Below are positions 48,637 to 62,580 of a stretch of 64,000 bases of DNA, in pieces. Made by a program: the position numbers and the translations under genes. The notes under the pieces were generated by a model. The model saw only the letters and a list, made by a program, of their open reading frames with translations, was not told where the DNA came from and did no database searches. The first letter of the stretch is position 1. Every line of letters begins with the position of its first letter. Source of the DNA: Isoetes taiwanensis (taxonomy: Eukaryota > Streptophyta > Lycopodiopsida > Isoetales > Isoetaceae); the NCBI GenBank assembly GCA_021234155.1, contig JAJEKV010000035.1, positions 8,429,891 to 8,493,890 on the forward strand, written 5' to 3'.

Positions 48637-49797
48637 TCAAAACGTAACAACAAAAGTCACAGGAATATCTACAGATCCCAAGTTTTTACCTTCAAATGAG
48701 CAGCATGAAGTATGCCTGCATCTTCCAAATAAGAACTTAACAATGCGAAGACATAGTATTTCGGGAATTAAGCATGCTTTTTGCCTTGTATATATGAAGT
48801 ATGCCGCAAGATCTTCTAAATAAGAACTTAGCAAAGGTAGGCATGTATGTACGTAATATTTGTATACTATGCAGAGATCTAGCTCGCAACCAGAGCTTGG
48901 AAAGAAGCCGCAGACCTCCACAACCCATTTTATCTGCGTAGTAAAATGGAATATTATCCGCCTAAGGATTTTTTTATCTATTTCGATTAATGGATTTGGC
49001 GCTTGTGCCTAAAGGCATTCATCCAAAGGTAAACCCTTCGCGGACCCTTTGCTTCCAAGCACACAAGGTATAGCTTTACTCCAAAGAAGACTTTGTTTCT
49101 TTCCCCCTTCCCCAAGCACTATTTCTTTCTCCCGTGTCGGATCCTTTTTTCAAACCTTCAACAGCCCCCCCGCTTTTAAGTCCTGGCTATGGCGTGTAAA
49201 TCAGATAACTCGCCCCATCGGCTTCATTTAATGCGCAAAAGACTGCACATGATTCAATCATGAAATGGGGGTTTGCTTCCGGGCTAAGAAAGGGGAAGAT
49301 CCACCGGATGCTCTAATCTAAATATCGCCCCTCTTCATAACGTGGCTATCGGATGCCGATGCAAATACACGCAGATTCAAGCACGTAAGCTGAAATAATT
49401 TACTAAAAGCACAGATATATACTCGATTTTTGCCCTTCTGCATGTTCAAAGCTTCTACTGCCAAGAGCAGATCACAAATATCTGTCTGGGTTCTCTGCGA
49501 TAGATGGAGCTTGTGCCGCTTCCCAGCTCCAGCGATGGCGATGCAAGGCGCATAGCCAAGCCAAATCCGGCCGCATGGCACGCCGGCCAAGTGCCTTACT
49601 TCGTTGTTTTTTCGTCATTTTTTAAACACTATTTTTCCTCGAATCCAGACGTGTCAATTTTCAGAGAAAGCATCAATTAAGAATATGCCAAAAGCATTTT
49701 CATAGGAGAGTTATATATGTTAGATACGTATAAGCCACGTTTGACTGATATAGACTAATTATTCAATATATTCTTCACTGCCCTCTATATTTAAGAG

Positions 49798-50290
49798 AAA
49801 ACAGAATTACGTATAGGAACCAATGTGGGAAAATGCGTTAGGCAGCCACGTTTCAGTATAGCTCTTGAAAAGGAGACTTATTAACATCAGAATCGGCCAA
49901 ATTGTGCCTCGATCAACCTCTTAGAGCAGGAACACCACCTCTACCAACCTCTTAGTTAGGGATTATGATATCAATCCACCTCTACTGTGGTGTGGCCTTG
50001 ACTTTGAATCTATGCTCCTACGCGACAACTCAATTTTTGAGCCTTTATATTACTGCCCCTTTACTACTGCCATTTGCCTCCGTTGCATCTTTTATTTCCT
50101 CTGTAACCATGTGGCAAGGCCATGTGGCAACATACAAGAGGACAGTTGGGTCTAACCGATGGCCTACAGACAAGATTCGACAGCCTGTTGGGCCAATTTT
50201 GATGCCTGTAGTCTTTCCGTCTGGATCTCCGCCCTATCCAAATTGATGGGAACACTTGTCGACGTGGCAGGACCATGTGACGACCTCTGA
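49798..50290. other. No supported gene
   Basis: Flank of the outer LTR element. No exon or repeat was recognised. Confidence 0.4.
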
Positions 50291-50297
50291 GCTGGCA

Positions 50298-51565
50298 GTA
50301 AGAACGGAATTCCAGTGAAGCTTGAAGCAGGTCGATTTGCCTAAGATCTATTTCAGAATACAAGAATTTTGGCTTGGGGGTGATTTCTGATAAGAATTAA
50401 TCTGGCTTGATTGTGGTGGGAACATCACCAGCCAAAAGGAATAGTGAAATGAAACTGGAACCTCTTGTGTTGTATGAATAGTAAATTGGTAGACCTTCCC
50501 TCTGGAGAGGGAGCGGACGTGCATAACTGGATTCAGTTCTGTCCTCTTGTTAGCTCATAAACTTGGTGTAAAACGGAATTGTACCTGGCTCAAAGATGAT
50601 GAGCCAATATTGTGATTTCCCGAGGGTACTTTAAGATTTGTTCTTGCACACCGGCTATAGTTTTGCTGTGAACGGGCAAGTTGGTGCTTGCTAAAGTATG
50701 GAAACATCGTTGTGCTAGTGAGGCAGTATGAGACAATGGTATGGGATATTGCCACATGCGTGCCAACAAGCTAGTGACATTGGGTTGTTTCTAATGCTTT
50801 GTATGTGCATCTTTGGATGCTAGCTCCATGAGCTGTGATGTAGAGCATATAAGCACTAGGAGTTTATCATAAGGGCATTTTATGCATGGCATGGATGTAG
50901 ATGAGGTGGCTCATCTATTAAGGACAATGGTTGATGGTGAGGTGAAACCCGTCACCAATATAGGACAGTGATGGATGTAACCGACAGTCTAGCAATCTAG
51001 GTCCCTAATTATCATGCTTGCAGTTTTACCCCTTATACTGGATCCACCAATGCGGGGGTTCTAGACGACGTACTGTCTAGATATAGTGGGAAGCATCTGC
51101 GTGACAGAGGCTGCAATCAGTCAGCCAGTCATTGCTTCATGTTGACTCTGTTGGATAACTCTTATGCATATTACTAATATGCAGAAGCATGTGCAGGCTA
51201 TGTGATAGCTAGGGGACTTGGTTATCTTGTATTGTATCATCTTGTTATCCGTATACGTGGCTTTTATGTATGTAGCCTCGTGGGAGGCAGTACTTCTTCG
51301 ATGTACTCTGATGGTTTATGTGAATATGAATCGAAGTTTTTGGGACTAAATCTGCTCCCTCTCCAGAGAAAATGTTTACCAAATTACTATTCATACAATA
51401 CAAGGAGATTCCGATTTCATTCCATTAATCCTTCAAGCTGGTGATGTTCCCACCACAATCAAACCAGATTAATTCTTACTAGAAATAGCCCCACAATCCT
51501 TGTATTCTGAAATAAATCTTAGGAAAATCGACCTGCTCCAAGCTTTACTGGAATTCCAATCTTAC
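50298..51565. mobile_element. Foldback / TIR element with ~210-bp arms
   Basis: The left arm 50,298-50,513 and right arm 51,355-51,565 are reverse complements with scattered differences (shared blocks TTGATTGTGGTGGGAACATC, TATTTCAGAATACAAG and TCTGGAGAGGGAG). The 840-bp core has no long frame. Long TIRs and a non-coding core fit a MULE-type or foldback element; no 8-9 bp target duplication is evident. Confidence 0.8.
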
Positions 51566-53200
51566 TCCTCACTCCTCTTCTTTGTTTTCGGCAGTGTAGG
51601 ACTCCTGTCAAACCATCGCCTCTTTTGTTTCCTTTTGTTCCATTGTTTTGTGTGGCCTTTTTAATTGTAGGTATATCATTGTTCTCAAGCGTGGGACCCA
51701 CAAGTATGTTCTCTCCCTTCCTCTAGCTCTTTGATCTTAACCCACGTCAATTCCTCTCCGAGTTTAATAAGTGATTGTTATTTTAGACACTTATTTTGCT
51801 ACATAAGTATCATATGTGTACTAAAATCTAAGCGTTACAATGGAGCATTTGCCATTTTTTTTATTGAGCTTGTGTCCATACATTTCATGTGTATTAAAAT
51901 GTAGGGCAGTATTCGTCATTTGTTTTAAATTCTCTAGATTATTTAAACAATTGGTATTTTGAGATTAAGACTTATAAGGGGATGGCCCATATTGCATGAT
52001 TCCCAGCATTTTCTAGGATATGCGTAGGCCCATGTTTACATAAACCAAGATTTAGCCATAACATGGTAGTTAAGATTTAAAGATGAGGTAAAATGCGAGG
52101 AGAAATTGTGGTGCAAATGTAATGTAGCCTATATTTGCATCCACGAGAGACCCTTGCTATAGAAATACGTTCCACACAAGAGACATAGCCATGTGCAAAA
52201 AGCACATAGAAATCCATATTTGTGGCCACAAAGAACATCCAAGACATCTAATGCAACAAAGAGGGTCAATATAGCAATATCTAAGACAACTAAAAATAGA
52301 AATACTACTTTGGAGTATAAGATGCTCATGAAAAAATGGTACAGCTGAGCCTGTAGAATCCTTAGGTAGAAAAATACAGTGAAATACAGCACGACCAATA
52401 ACATCAAAATCAATAACATCAAAACCAAAGTATTTCTTGTGGCTTAAAACCCATGGAGTTCAGAGAAAGAATGTGCCCTGTAAGAAACAGAGTTTTGGTT
52501 TGGCTCATTTTAAAATACAGAAAGCCCAGAGAAGAAACGTTGCCCCTAGATTTACAGAATTAGCCCGAAAATGTTTGAGGAATGCCTTCACAATTAGTGT
52601 TGCTACATTTGAAGTGCCCGATCTTAGAGTTAGATTATGAGTGCAGCCTGGTAACTCAGATTGACTGCTAGAACTCCGAAGTAGGAGATTGTGGCCAAAA
52701 TTTGATAGCGTCATGAGGTTTTTTGAAGTGAATAAAAAAACATTCGAGCAAGGATTTAAGCTACTCTACCCATACAATACCATCTAGCCAAAGCAAATGC
52801 AAAGAACGCTGTGGAATTTTGTGTGGAGCCGCAAAACTCGAGGCAGATTGGGCATTTTGGAATACTTCTTAATTGCTGACGTTAAATAAAAAAATGTCAC
52901 TTTTTGTTTAAAATGCCACGGAATGTCACTTTTGTCAAATGATGAAGTGCTGAAAACCTGACATATCTCACAAGACAAGGCAGAACCCACAGAACGATTT
53001 TAACCATATAAAGAGAGGCATAATCCTTCTAAGCACTTCAGAAGTGCTAAAGTGTGTAATATAGATAGATAGACATAGACACTATTTTTTTTTTAGTTAG
53101 GGTTTAGGAGGGCCTCCCCCATGCCACCTTAACTTATAAGGTGTTTCTGCGAACGAACATACACATAAAAAACGATGCCCACATCCTCCTTAAAATACCC
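51566..53200. other. No supported gene
   Basis: AT-rich. A hydrophobic minus-strand frame at 52,129-52,428 has no homology I recognise and the poly-Leu character of random AT-rich DNA. Confidence 0.4.
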
Positions 53201-53245
53201 CCTTTTGGAAATGGAGAATTGAGGAGCAAAGGATAATCTTTTGTG

Positions 53246-53955
53246 GAGAAGGGAATTTTAGTTCTATGTTAGGGGTATTGAGGGAGTAACGGGGGATTGC
53301 GATTTCGAATATGGGGATTTTTTGTAAAAAATGAAGAATGGGGAATGAGGAGAAATGGAGTAGTCAAGGGTATTAGAGGTAATGAGGGAGTAATAAGGGG
53401 ATTGCAATTTAGAACATGGGGATTTCTACTAAAAAAATGAAGAATGGGGGGTGAGGAGAAATGGGGTAGTCATGGTTAGTAGAGTTAATGAGGGAGTAAT
53501 GGGGGATTTCAATTTAGAACATGGGGATTTTCTATAGAAAATGAAAAATGGAGGATGAGGAGAAATGGGGTAATCAGGGGTATTATGGGTAAGTAAGGGA
53601 GTAATAGGGGGATTGCAATCTAGAACATGGGGGATTTCTACAAAAAAAAAAATGGAGAATGGGGATGACGAGAAATAGGGTAGTCATGGTTAGTAGGGGT
53701 AATGAGGGAGTAATGGGGGATTGTAATTTAGAACATGGGGATGTCTACAAAAAAAAAAATGAAGAATGGTAGATGACGAGAAATGGGGTAGTCAAGGTTA
53801 GTAGGGGTAATGAGGGAGTAATGGGGGATTGCAATTTAGAACGCGAGATGAGAAGAAATGGGGTAGTAGGTTTAGTAGGGGTAATGATGGCGTAATCGAG
53901 GGATTGCAATTTAGAATGGGGGGATGAGGAGAAACGGGGTAATCAGAGTTAGACA
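53246..53955. repeat. Purine-rich satellite, period ~107 bp, about 6.5 units
   Basis: The marker GGGGATTGCAATTTAGAAC recurs near 53,291, 53,398, 53,503, 53,610, 53,717, 53,823 and 53,901 (steps 107, 105, 107, 107, 106, 78). Each unit also has GAATGGGGGATGAGGAGAAATGG-type and GTAATGAGGGAGTAATGGG blocks and an A-run. The plus strand is almost all A and G. Confidence 0.95.
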
Positions 53956-54720
53956 AGGGGATCAGCTCTTGCCTTCCGGTAGGTGGTAGGGCTTTTTTAT
54001 ATATAAATAAATAAATAGTTATCAGTTATATATCCAAACATGATTTCTGAAGGTACAACGTTTCCATCAAGCATCAATATTTCAATCCATGTGTTTTAGC
54101 ATATGAAAATAAGCAGGACTAATTTGTGGGAGATGGGATTCTATTTAAACAATTGGCACTAATGGGAAATGGAGTGGGAATATCTCAGTATTCCGTTGTG
54201 CTAACAATGGCCAGTCATTAGACTTAATTATTTATGATGCAAGATCATCATGGTGTAGAGATGCGTGCATGGACAAAGAATTAATCTAGTAACGGAAAAA
54301 AATGGTCTTAGCACAACATGCTTTTTTATGCAAGAGAGTGCACATAAAAGTACACAAATTGGGTTTTGGAAAAAATGTTTGTTGGCATGAAGTATGTGTG
54401 GCATTTCACGAAGCAGAGCATGGGAATTGTTAGGGGCAGGATGCCTAATATTATCAAATAGGGTTTATGTTGAATAAATGACAAAATTGTGAGGGACAAG
54501 CAATGGTTTTATTGGATCGAGTAATGGTTACATAGAATATCTGTAATCTGACCTTGAAATATTCCACTAACATCTACGAGTGAATTGCAAGAAATATTTA
54601 TAGACATGATATTTCCATAAAGGGGGAGCACCAAACATACATCTCAAGGCAATGGCTCAAGGGGCTAATATATATGGAGACGTGCGAGGAAAGGACCCCA
54701 AGGCCACCATATATTATGGG
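53956..54720. other. No supported gene
   Basis: AT-rich single-copy-looking sequence. Nothing recognised. Confidence 0.4.
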
Positions 54721-54722
54721 GT

Positions 54723-54832
54723 AGATAACGCCCTGGGCCGAGGGCGTTACCATAAAAAAAATTGAGGCATGGCCAAAATGGCGAGCCGAAAATTTTTTTT
54801 ATGGTGAACGCCCGAGGGCCAGGGCGTTATCT
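54723..54832. mobile_element. 110-bp palindromic element
   Basis: AGATAACGCCCTGGGCCGAG at the left is mirrored by GAGGGCCAGGGCGTTATCT at the right. Arms of about 42 bp end in A/T runs around a 25-bp core. It can form a long hairpin. Confidence 0.85.
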
Positions 54833-54834
54833 CC

Positions 54835-55374
54835 CTTAACGCACTGGTCCGAGGGTTTACACTCACCTTCACTAATCCGGCAGTCCAGCTCTATTTTTAA
54901 GCTCTGTTTTGATAGTCTGTTTGCAGGAAAGCCCCATTTGAGAGTTTTTAGTAGCTTGCTTGCAAGGGAAGCCCAGCCCTGTTCCGGCAAAGCTGCAGCG
55001 AAGCCCTGTTCAGAAAATAAGATCCTGTGTGCAATGGTAGATCCGGCATCCTGAAGACTGAAAAAGAATGAAGCCATGGTAGATCTAGCATCTTCAAGCT
55101 GTTCAAAAAATGAGATCCGGCAACCTGTTCAGAAAATAAGATCTTGAAGCCATGGTAGATCCGGCAATCGCCATAGTCAGACCTCGCCCTACGCCGACAG
55201 AGAAAATCCTAGGGTGTTATGGCAGATGCAGAGAAGGGCAGAGGAAACCCTAGGCTGTTACAGGACTGTCTCCATAAATTTTCAAGAACATGCGTGTTAC
55301 TAGCTGATAACAGCTGTCAAATGAACGGTCCAGATTAGATCCGACCGTGTAAACCCGAGGACCAGTGCGTTAAG
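54835..55374. mobile_element. 540-bp TIR element with related ends
   Basis: CTTAACGCACTGGTCC...GGGTTTACAC at the left is mirrored by GTGTAAACCC...GGACCAGTGCGTTAAG at the right, about 27 bp. Inside are repeats of AAGCCATGGTAGATC(C/T)(G/A)GCA and CTGTTCAGAAAATAAGATC. No coding capacity. Confidence 0.8.
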
Positions 55375-56452
55375 GTAGTATAGCAAAGACAATGTATTAC
55401 CCTCATTTGGCAGATGGGACAAATAGAAGTAAACAACACTTATAGCGGAGAAATGGCCGAAGGGTTGTGGCACATATGGTGGTATTGAATGGCCACATGA
55501 TATTCTAAAGTAGCCCAAAGTTAAACTCTTGTCTAACATATATAACTCTCCTATGAAAATGCTTTTGGCATATTCTTAATAGATGCTTTCTCCTGAAATT
55601 GACACGTACCGTTCTGAGGAAAAAATAGTGCTTAAAAAATTACAGAAAAAAAACAACGAAGTAAGGCACTTGGCCGGCGTGCCATGCGGCCGGATTTGGC
55701 TTGGCTATGCGCCTTGCATCGCCATCGCTGGAGCTGGAAAGCGGCACAAGCTCCATCTATCGCGGAGAACCCAGACAGATATTTGTGATCTGCTCTTGGC
55801 AGTAGAAGCTTTGAACATGCAGAAGGGCGAAAATCGAGTATATATCTGTGCTTTTAGTAAATTATTTCAGCTTCTGTGCTTGAATCTGCTGTGTATTTGC
55901 ATCTGACATCCGATAGCCACGTTATGAAGAGGGGACGATATTTAGATTAGGGCATCCAGTGGATCTTCCCCTTTCTTCGTCTGGAAGCAAACCCCCCCAT
56001 TTCATGATTGAATCATGTACAGAGTGGTGCGCATTAAATGAAGTCGATGGGCAGAGTTATGCAGATTTACACGCCATAGCCAGGACTTAAAAGCAGGGGG
56101 CTCGCTGAAGGTTTGAAAAAAGGGCCCAACCTTGGGGAAGGGAGAAAGAAATAGTGCTTGGGGAAGGGGGAAAGAAACAAAGTGCTGCTGGAGTCGCTAT
56201 ACTTTGTGTGCTTGGAAGCAAGGGGTCACAGAGAGTTTGCACTGGATGAATGCCTTTAGGCACACCGCAAATCCATTAATCGAAATAGGTAAAAACTCCT
56301 TAGGCAGATAATATTCCATTTTCTGCAGATAAAATGGGTTGTGGAGGTCTGAGGCTTCTTTCCAAGCTACGGATTTGCCAGAGCTAGATCTCTGCATAGC
56401 TGTATACAAATATTCTGTACATACATGCCTACAATGCTAAGTTCTTATTTAA

Positions 56453-57465
<1,013 letters not shown>

Positions 57466-58302
57466 AATCCTGTCAGATTAACGATGAAACATTTTTTAAA
57501 AATTTAACTCTATATCAATACAACTAGTGACGATGGCTTCACCGCCGTTTAAAACTCTATAAAAACAACAAGTATTCGTTTCAAGCTTGATTTGTTAATC
57601 ATGCATAGATGTTTGTAAAACTCTAAATACAAGTATTCGTTTCAATCTCGATTTGCTAGTCGTATAAAGATGTTTAAAATACAAGTATTAATGGCAAGGG
57701 TTCGTTCTTTAGGTACAATTATTAGAATATTTGAGTTCTAAGCTATGTGCTTGGTGGATTAAACACAATCCAAAACGAAAACTAGGTACATTTCTTGCAT
57801 TGTTTACAACCACTGACTTGCAACTTTATTTCAAGATTGGAACATGCAGTCAGTTTCGTATCATTGAAGCATGTGATGAAAGTGGCATGTGCCCAGAGAT
57901 CAAATCATTAGAAAAGCTTGAATGAGGGATGGTCCCATTTTCTCCAGTTCATTTATCATATACTACTTTCAAATAATTAATTTGCAAAAGCTGGGCTTGG
58001 TATGCTATTGTTAAAGCAACTATACTTAAAGCTACATAACATAGAAGTCCATGTGCAAACAATCAAATATGACACAACAAACACTAGAACTTTGCAATAT
58101 CTTTTTGAAAGGACCTTCCAAATTGTTTAGCAAGTCGTGAAGATAAGCACGTGGCTATAAATTTCAAAGCCCTCCAGAAAGTCGAACTGGAAATTCTCGA
58201 ATGTGATGTTATGACTAGGTTTAAGGTCATACCGCATAAAGCTTATGCCAAAGTTACACAAATCCCTCTTTTCAGGAGTGAGTCGGCGAAGAGAAATGTT
58301 CA

Positions 58303-58320
58303 CGGTGGCCAAGGCCACCG
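58303..58320 (+). other. Helitron 3' hairpin, copy 2
   Basis: Eight-base stem CGGTGGCC with an AA loop. Compared with copy 1 the C-G pair has become T-A on both sides of the stem, so pairing is conserved. Confidence 0.85.
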
Positions 58321-58349
58321 CGATAAATTTCTTGTATTGATATTATTAT

Positions 58350-61300
58350 ATGCAAATGATAGCCCCCGCAAAACAAGGTAATGGTCTTGGGGTCCAAGCG
58401 TGGAGTTGGGGGCCAATTTTCGTGTCCTGGACATATAGTGCTTTATGGGTGCTTTACTTGAGTTTAATGAAAATTTTAACCCGTCAAGAAAAAAAATTTG
58501 ACAAGCCTTTTTGGTTCAGAGAGCGCGAAACCAAAATCTCCCAATTAGCAAGTTCGTTGGCCATGTCATCGATCCGAAACTGTGGGATGGTTCTCCCGCT
58601 TTCTGGCGGATTCTACCAGCTCCAAATCATTTTCAAAAATTTGGATGGAAATTTTTTTTGTTTTGGAAATTTGCAGAGCTCTTGGCCTGGAATTCAATGG
58701 ATCTTGTTTCCTCCTATGCAACTGAATTCACATCTCGGTTTGGAGGCCAAGATCCAGATGAGCTTGCTTCTGCTCTAGGAATTCACATCCAACATCCTAT
58801 TCGAAAATTAGATGCAGAAGATGGCATTCCCAATGACAATGACATGCAGACTCAAACTTCCACTGATTTGAAGGCTTCTGAGGTAATATCATCTCCAGTT
58901 TTGAATGATAAAATTAATGGGACCTGTGCAACAAACAGTGGTTGCAGCAAGGTCTGCAATTGTATATCTCCTAACACTGCATGTAGAAGAATATTAGCTG
59001 CCAAAAGGAAATTGCAGAGGAAGAAGAAAAGGGATTCTATAAAAGCTGGCCTTCAATCAAACAATAGCACGGAAGGATTGACCACTAGGAAGAAACAAAA
59101 GCTTTCGAAGGTTATTGTGGATTTCATCAATGAGGTATGCTTGAATTTGGATTCTGATGATAGAAAGGAAGTCATATCCAGGGCTGCTGAACAGTTACCT
59201 GAATTTGACATCATTGGGAATAAGGCACTTAATGTATACAAGCATGTTGTTGAGAACGTGAAAGAGACTCTTCAAAGCCAAAAACATGGCAGGACTATCT
59301 GATGTTAATCAAGCGAGGTCATCTACTTTGATGATGGCAGTGAATTCATGCAACAATCGATCAGCGGTTGCAAAGGCCTTGAACATGAAGAGAAGGGCTG
59401 TCTATGCTGCGTTGGACAAAAGGAAACGCGCTGAATTTGGAGGATCTTGGTCCATGTTCAAGAGGAAGAGCAGATCTGATAGGCTTTCTGATTCGGACCG
59501 TGAAAAGGTACACAACTTTTGGATTTCTGAAACTAGAGTCTCTCCAAATAAAAGGCAGGTGATTAAGTTGAGGAGACATAGTAATGGTCAAAAGATAGCA
59601 AAGCCGTATAATCTGCATCCCATTCACTTACAAGAAGAGACACAGGTATCTAATTGTTTGTCTTTTGCTAGAAATAACATTTCGCGACTTACCTTCTATT
59701 CTTTGAATTGCAGATCATGTTCTATAGAAGATTCAAACGTCAATATCCGGACATGAAGATAGGGCTTAGATTGTTTGAAGCTTTGAAGCCTAAGTTTGTC
59801 AAAAGGCTTAAGGAAAGGGAAACGTGGTTGTCGCATTTTACCATATGAGAATGGAGTTTGTCGTGCAAGCAATTAATAAAGTAAGACGTGATCCTAACAT
59901 TCACGGTCCAAATTGTACATGCAAGTGTTCTATTTGTGGTCCCAGCCCAACTTAGCAAAGCAAGTTTAACACACCTTCAACAATGTTAGTGATATGTGGA
60001 GGTCTATGGTGTGTCCTAAGCAAGAGACTACAGATTGGCATAACTCGAAGTGTTTGACTATGGAGTGTGCTGATTGTGGGCTGAAATTATTCCAGAAATG
60101 TCCGAAAGAAAAGAGGAAGACAATAAAGTTAGAATGGAAGAACTTTGAGAAGGTAACTACTCTATCATTTCATTGATAGTCTTTTTAAAATTTGTAATCA
60201 ATTTTTTTTTTTGCATTGAATAGTTAATTCGCTTTTTTGTTTGTGTATTTGTCCCAGTAATTCCAGCCTATGTTTTTGTGGAATGATGTAGGATTAATCT
60301 ATTGACTAACTATATACTTTGGTTAATGCATGCATTGGTCGACTAGTGTATTATGTTGCGTGTCAAAGAGACTTATGTGAAGGATGTAGGCAAAGCAGAA
60401 AACCAATTGTCAAAAGCAAGGATGTGATGAAGTTGGCTTTACAAGAACACTTCCTTGCATGAGTTTGTGGAACATGCTGAAGATGCATCCACAAAGCAAT
60501 TCATTCCTCACAATCATACGGGCACGGTGGCAGTGCCTTTTCAGTTCAAGGAATGTTTACAAACATTCTAAAAAGACACGATCGTGGCCCCGGCTATTGA
60601 CTTCGCCAAGAATTATACATTCAAAATTCAGCAAGAGATCCAAACAATGCATTGGAGGAACGAACAATGTCCAATACTTGTGCACATCTCTTACAGACAT
60701 ACAAACGAAGGTGAAAATCCTAATCTTATCGTAGGTTATCGCAAACTTGTGAAAGAAAGTCATTTTTACATGTCAGACGATCGAGAGCATGACACTTTAT
60801 TCATACAACATTGCCTCCAAAAGCATGCTGATTATTTGATAAGTAAAGGTGTAAAATATTCAAAGCATATTTTTTGGTCCGACGGATGTGCATCACAGTT
60901 CAAATCTTCGAGGGCCTTTTACTATTTAGGTAGGTTGATGTCAAGATTGGCTGGAATTTTTTTGCATCATGCCATGGCAAAGGGGAACATGATGGCGCTG
61001 GGGCTGTCATAAAGAGGATATTAACGAGTGAGATGTTGAAGCGAGATAGTACACCTCTTAGGAATGCCGAGGATGCGATTAGTTCTTAGTTTGGTATTTC
61101 AGAGTGAAGAGAGGCACCAAAGACAAGAACATCATCCCAGACGCCAAGACTAATTCATGCACATTCATGTAGTACATATATTCACAGGTTATTTAGTGTT
61201 GATGTAGTCTATGTTGCACTTTTGAGCATAACCTGTTTAGAATGCTAGGTTGAGAAGTAGGATTGGCACGGGCAACGCATTGAATTATTTCTTATGCATG

Positions 61301-62335
61301 CTGAAAATCTTTCATTTGCTATATGTGCTTAAGTGCTACGTACAGGCTGCAGCACCATATGCAATTCCTTGCAGCTGCCAAAAGCAGTTTAAAGTTCAAT
61401 AATAGATGCACAAAGAATGTCTATGTTGTCTATGTTGCTAATGTAGTCTTTGTGTGTTTGCGCAGGGTATTTTGGCTTGTAAAGGTAGGTGATGTTTGCA
61501 GGAGGATAAAGTATGATTGTGATACTTTGAAGGGGACCCAAAACATCCATTCTATCAGACCAATTTGTCGAGATAGGCCTACTATGGTGGCTCATAGAGC
61601 TTTGTCTTGCTTTTGTACAAACTGTTGAAAGGAGTTATGGAATAGGTGTAAGCATTCGAAGAGACTTTGTCGGTATACATATTCAACTTTGAAGCCTGAG
61701 ATCATGCAAAAAGAGGCAACTATGACTCATGTCCAATACGAAGGGGACAACCAAAGGGAAAGCGTAACTAGTGTGGAAGTTGGTGACAATTTTATCATAA
61801 ATGCGGAAGAAAATAATGAAAAAAATGTTGATTTCTGGATTGTGAAGTGTACTGAACCGAAACATGTGGTAGACAATGCATTCGAAGATTACTGGGGTTC
61901 AAAATTTAGCAGGCAAGAGGTAATTCTAACATGTAAATATTACAAGTTCCTGGGCGAAGATAGATACGAGCTGTTAAGTAATATGCCTGATGTTAATTGT
62001 TATTCACATCTCGTCATAAGCGCAAAGGTAGATTTGATTGTTGATGCAAATGAAGACAATGTATACCATTTACCTTTGGAAGCACACGAGTATATCATTG
62101 ACTCTTTACCACCGACCGACAAAACACTGACCGGCAAGTGCCCATTTGCATAGCCAAGAAGAAGACACGAAGGAAACAAGACATCTTAAGGGCAAATGTG
62201 AAGAAGGTAGTGGCCAGAAATAAGAAGGCTTGCAAGCAGAATAAATGAAGGAAGGCTTGCAAGCAGAATAAACGAAGGAAGGTTTGCAAACAGAAGGTTT
62301 GCAAGCAGAATAAACCAAGGAAAAAGACAAAGGTT
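58350..62335 (+). pseudogene. Decayed cut-and-paste-like transposase gene
   Basis: Blocks in order: unknown N-terminus (58,511-59,302, ends VVENVKETLQ); SAVAKALNMKRRAVYAALDKR, possibly helix-turn-helix (59,286-59,645); intron 59,646-59,713; FEALKPKFVKRLKERETW and MEFVVQAINKVRRD with CTCKCSIC (59,714-59,950); MVCPKQETTDWHNSKCL...MECADCGL zinc-binding-like block (59,990-60,150); DFAKNYTFKIQQEIQ (60,597-60,645); the core HIFWSDGCASQFKS (60,868-60,910) and, in another frame, HGKGEHDGAGAVIKR (60,971-61,015); a C-terminal block ending NVYHLPLEAHEYIIDSL (to 62,107). I have seen this domain order in uncharacterised transposon proteins of plants and animals but cannot name the superfamily. Several stops and shifts make it inactive. 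Confidence 0.65.
62225..62320 (+). repeat. Tandem repeat encoding KACKQNK-type basic tail
   Basis: About three units built on GGCTTGCAAGCAGAATAAA(T/C)GAAGGAA. Read in the frame of the transposase tail (after a one-base shift near 62,145) they give KKACKQNK, stop, RKACKQNKRRKVCKQKVCKQ, ending KTKV. This is probably a nuclear-localising or DNA-binding tail. Confidence 0.65.
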
Positions 62336-62504
62336 TAATTTTGTATCAAAAGGAAGAGTTTTGTATCCAATATCATTGAATAATAAAGAACATTTTTGAA
62401 TTTTCTTTCTCATTTGGATAATTTCTGTGAATGTTTCATATACTTCAGATTTGCAGGCTTGGTGGTTGATTTTGTGGCCCATAGATCTCTGTCATGCCTT
62501 TTTT

Positions 62505-62580
62505 CTTATTGCAGATATACCAGACTTGGCAGGTTTTTTCTTATTGCAGATATACCAGACTTGCAGATATACCAGACTCC
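62505..62580. repeat. GCAGATATACCAGACTTG tandem repeat
   Basis: Three copies of GCAGATATACCAGACT, two of them with TTTTTTCTTATT before. Confidence 0.8.

Noticed and set aside
52129-52428. Hydrophobic 99-codon minus-strand frame resembling a membrane protein
   Set aside because: Poly-Leu/Phe composition is expected from AT-rich DNA; no conserved motif or exon neighbours.
58350-62335. Assignment of the transposase to a named superfamily (KDZ, Kolobok, MULE)
   Set aside because: I could not match the core motif to a specific named family with confidence, so it is left unnamed.
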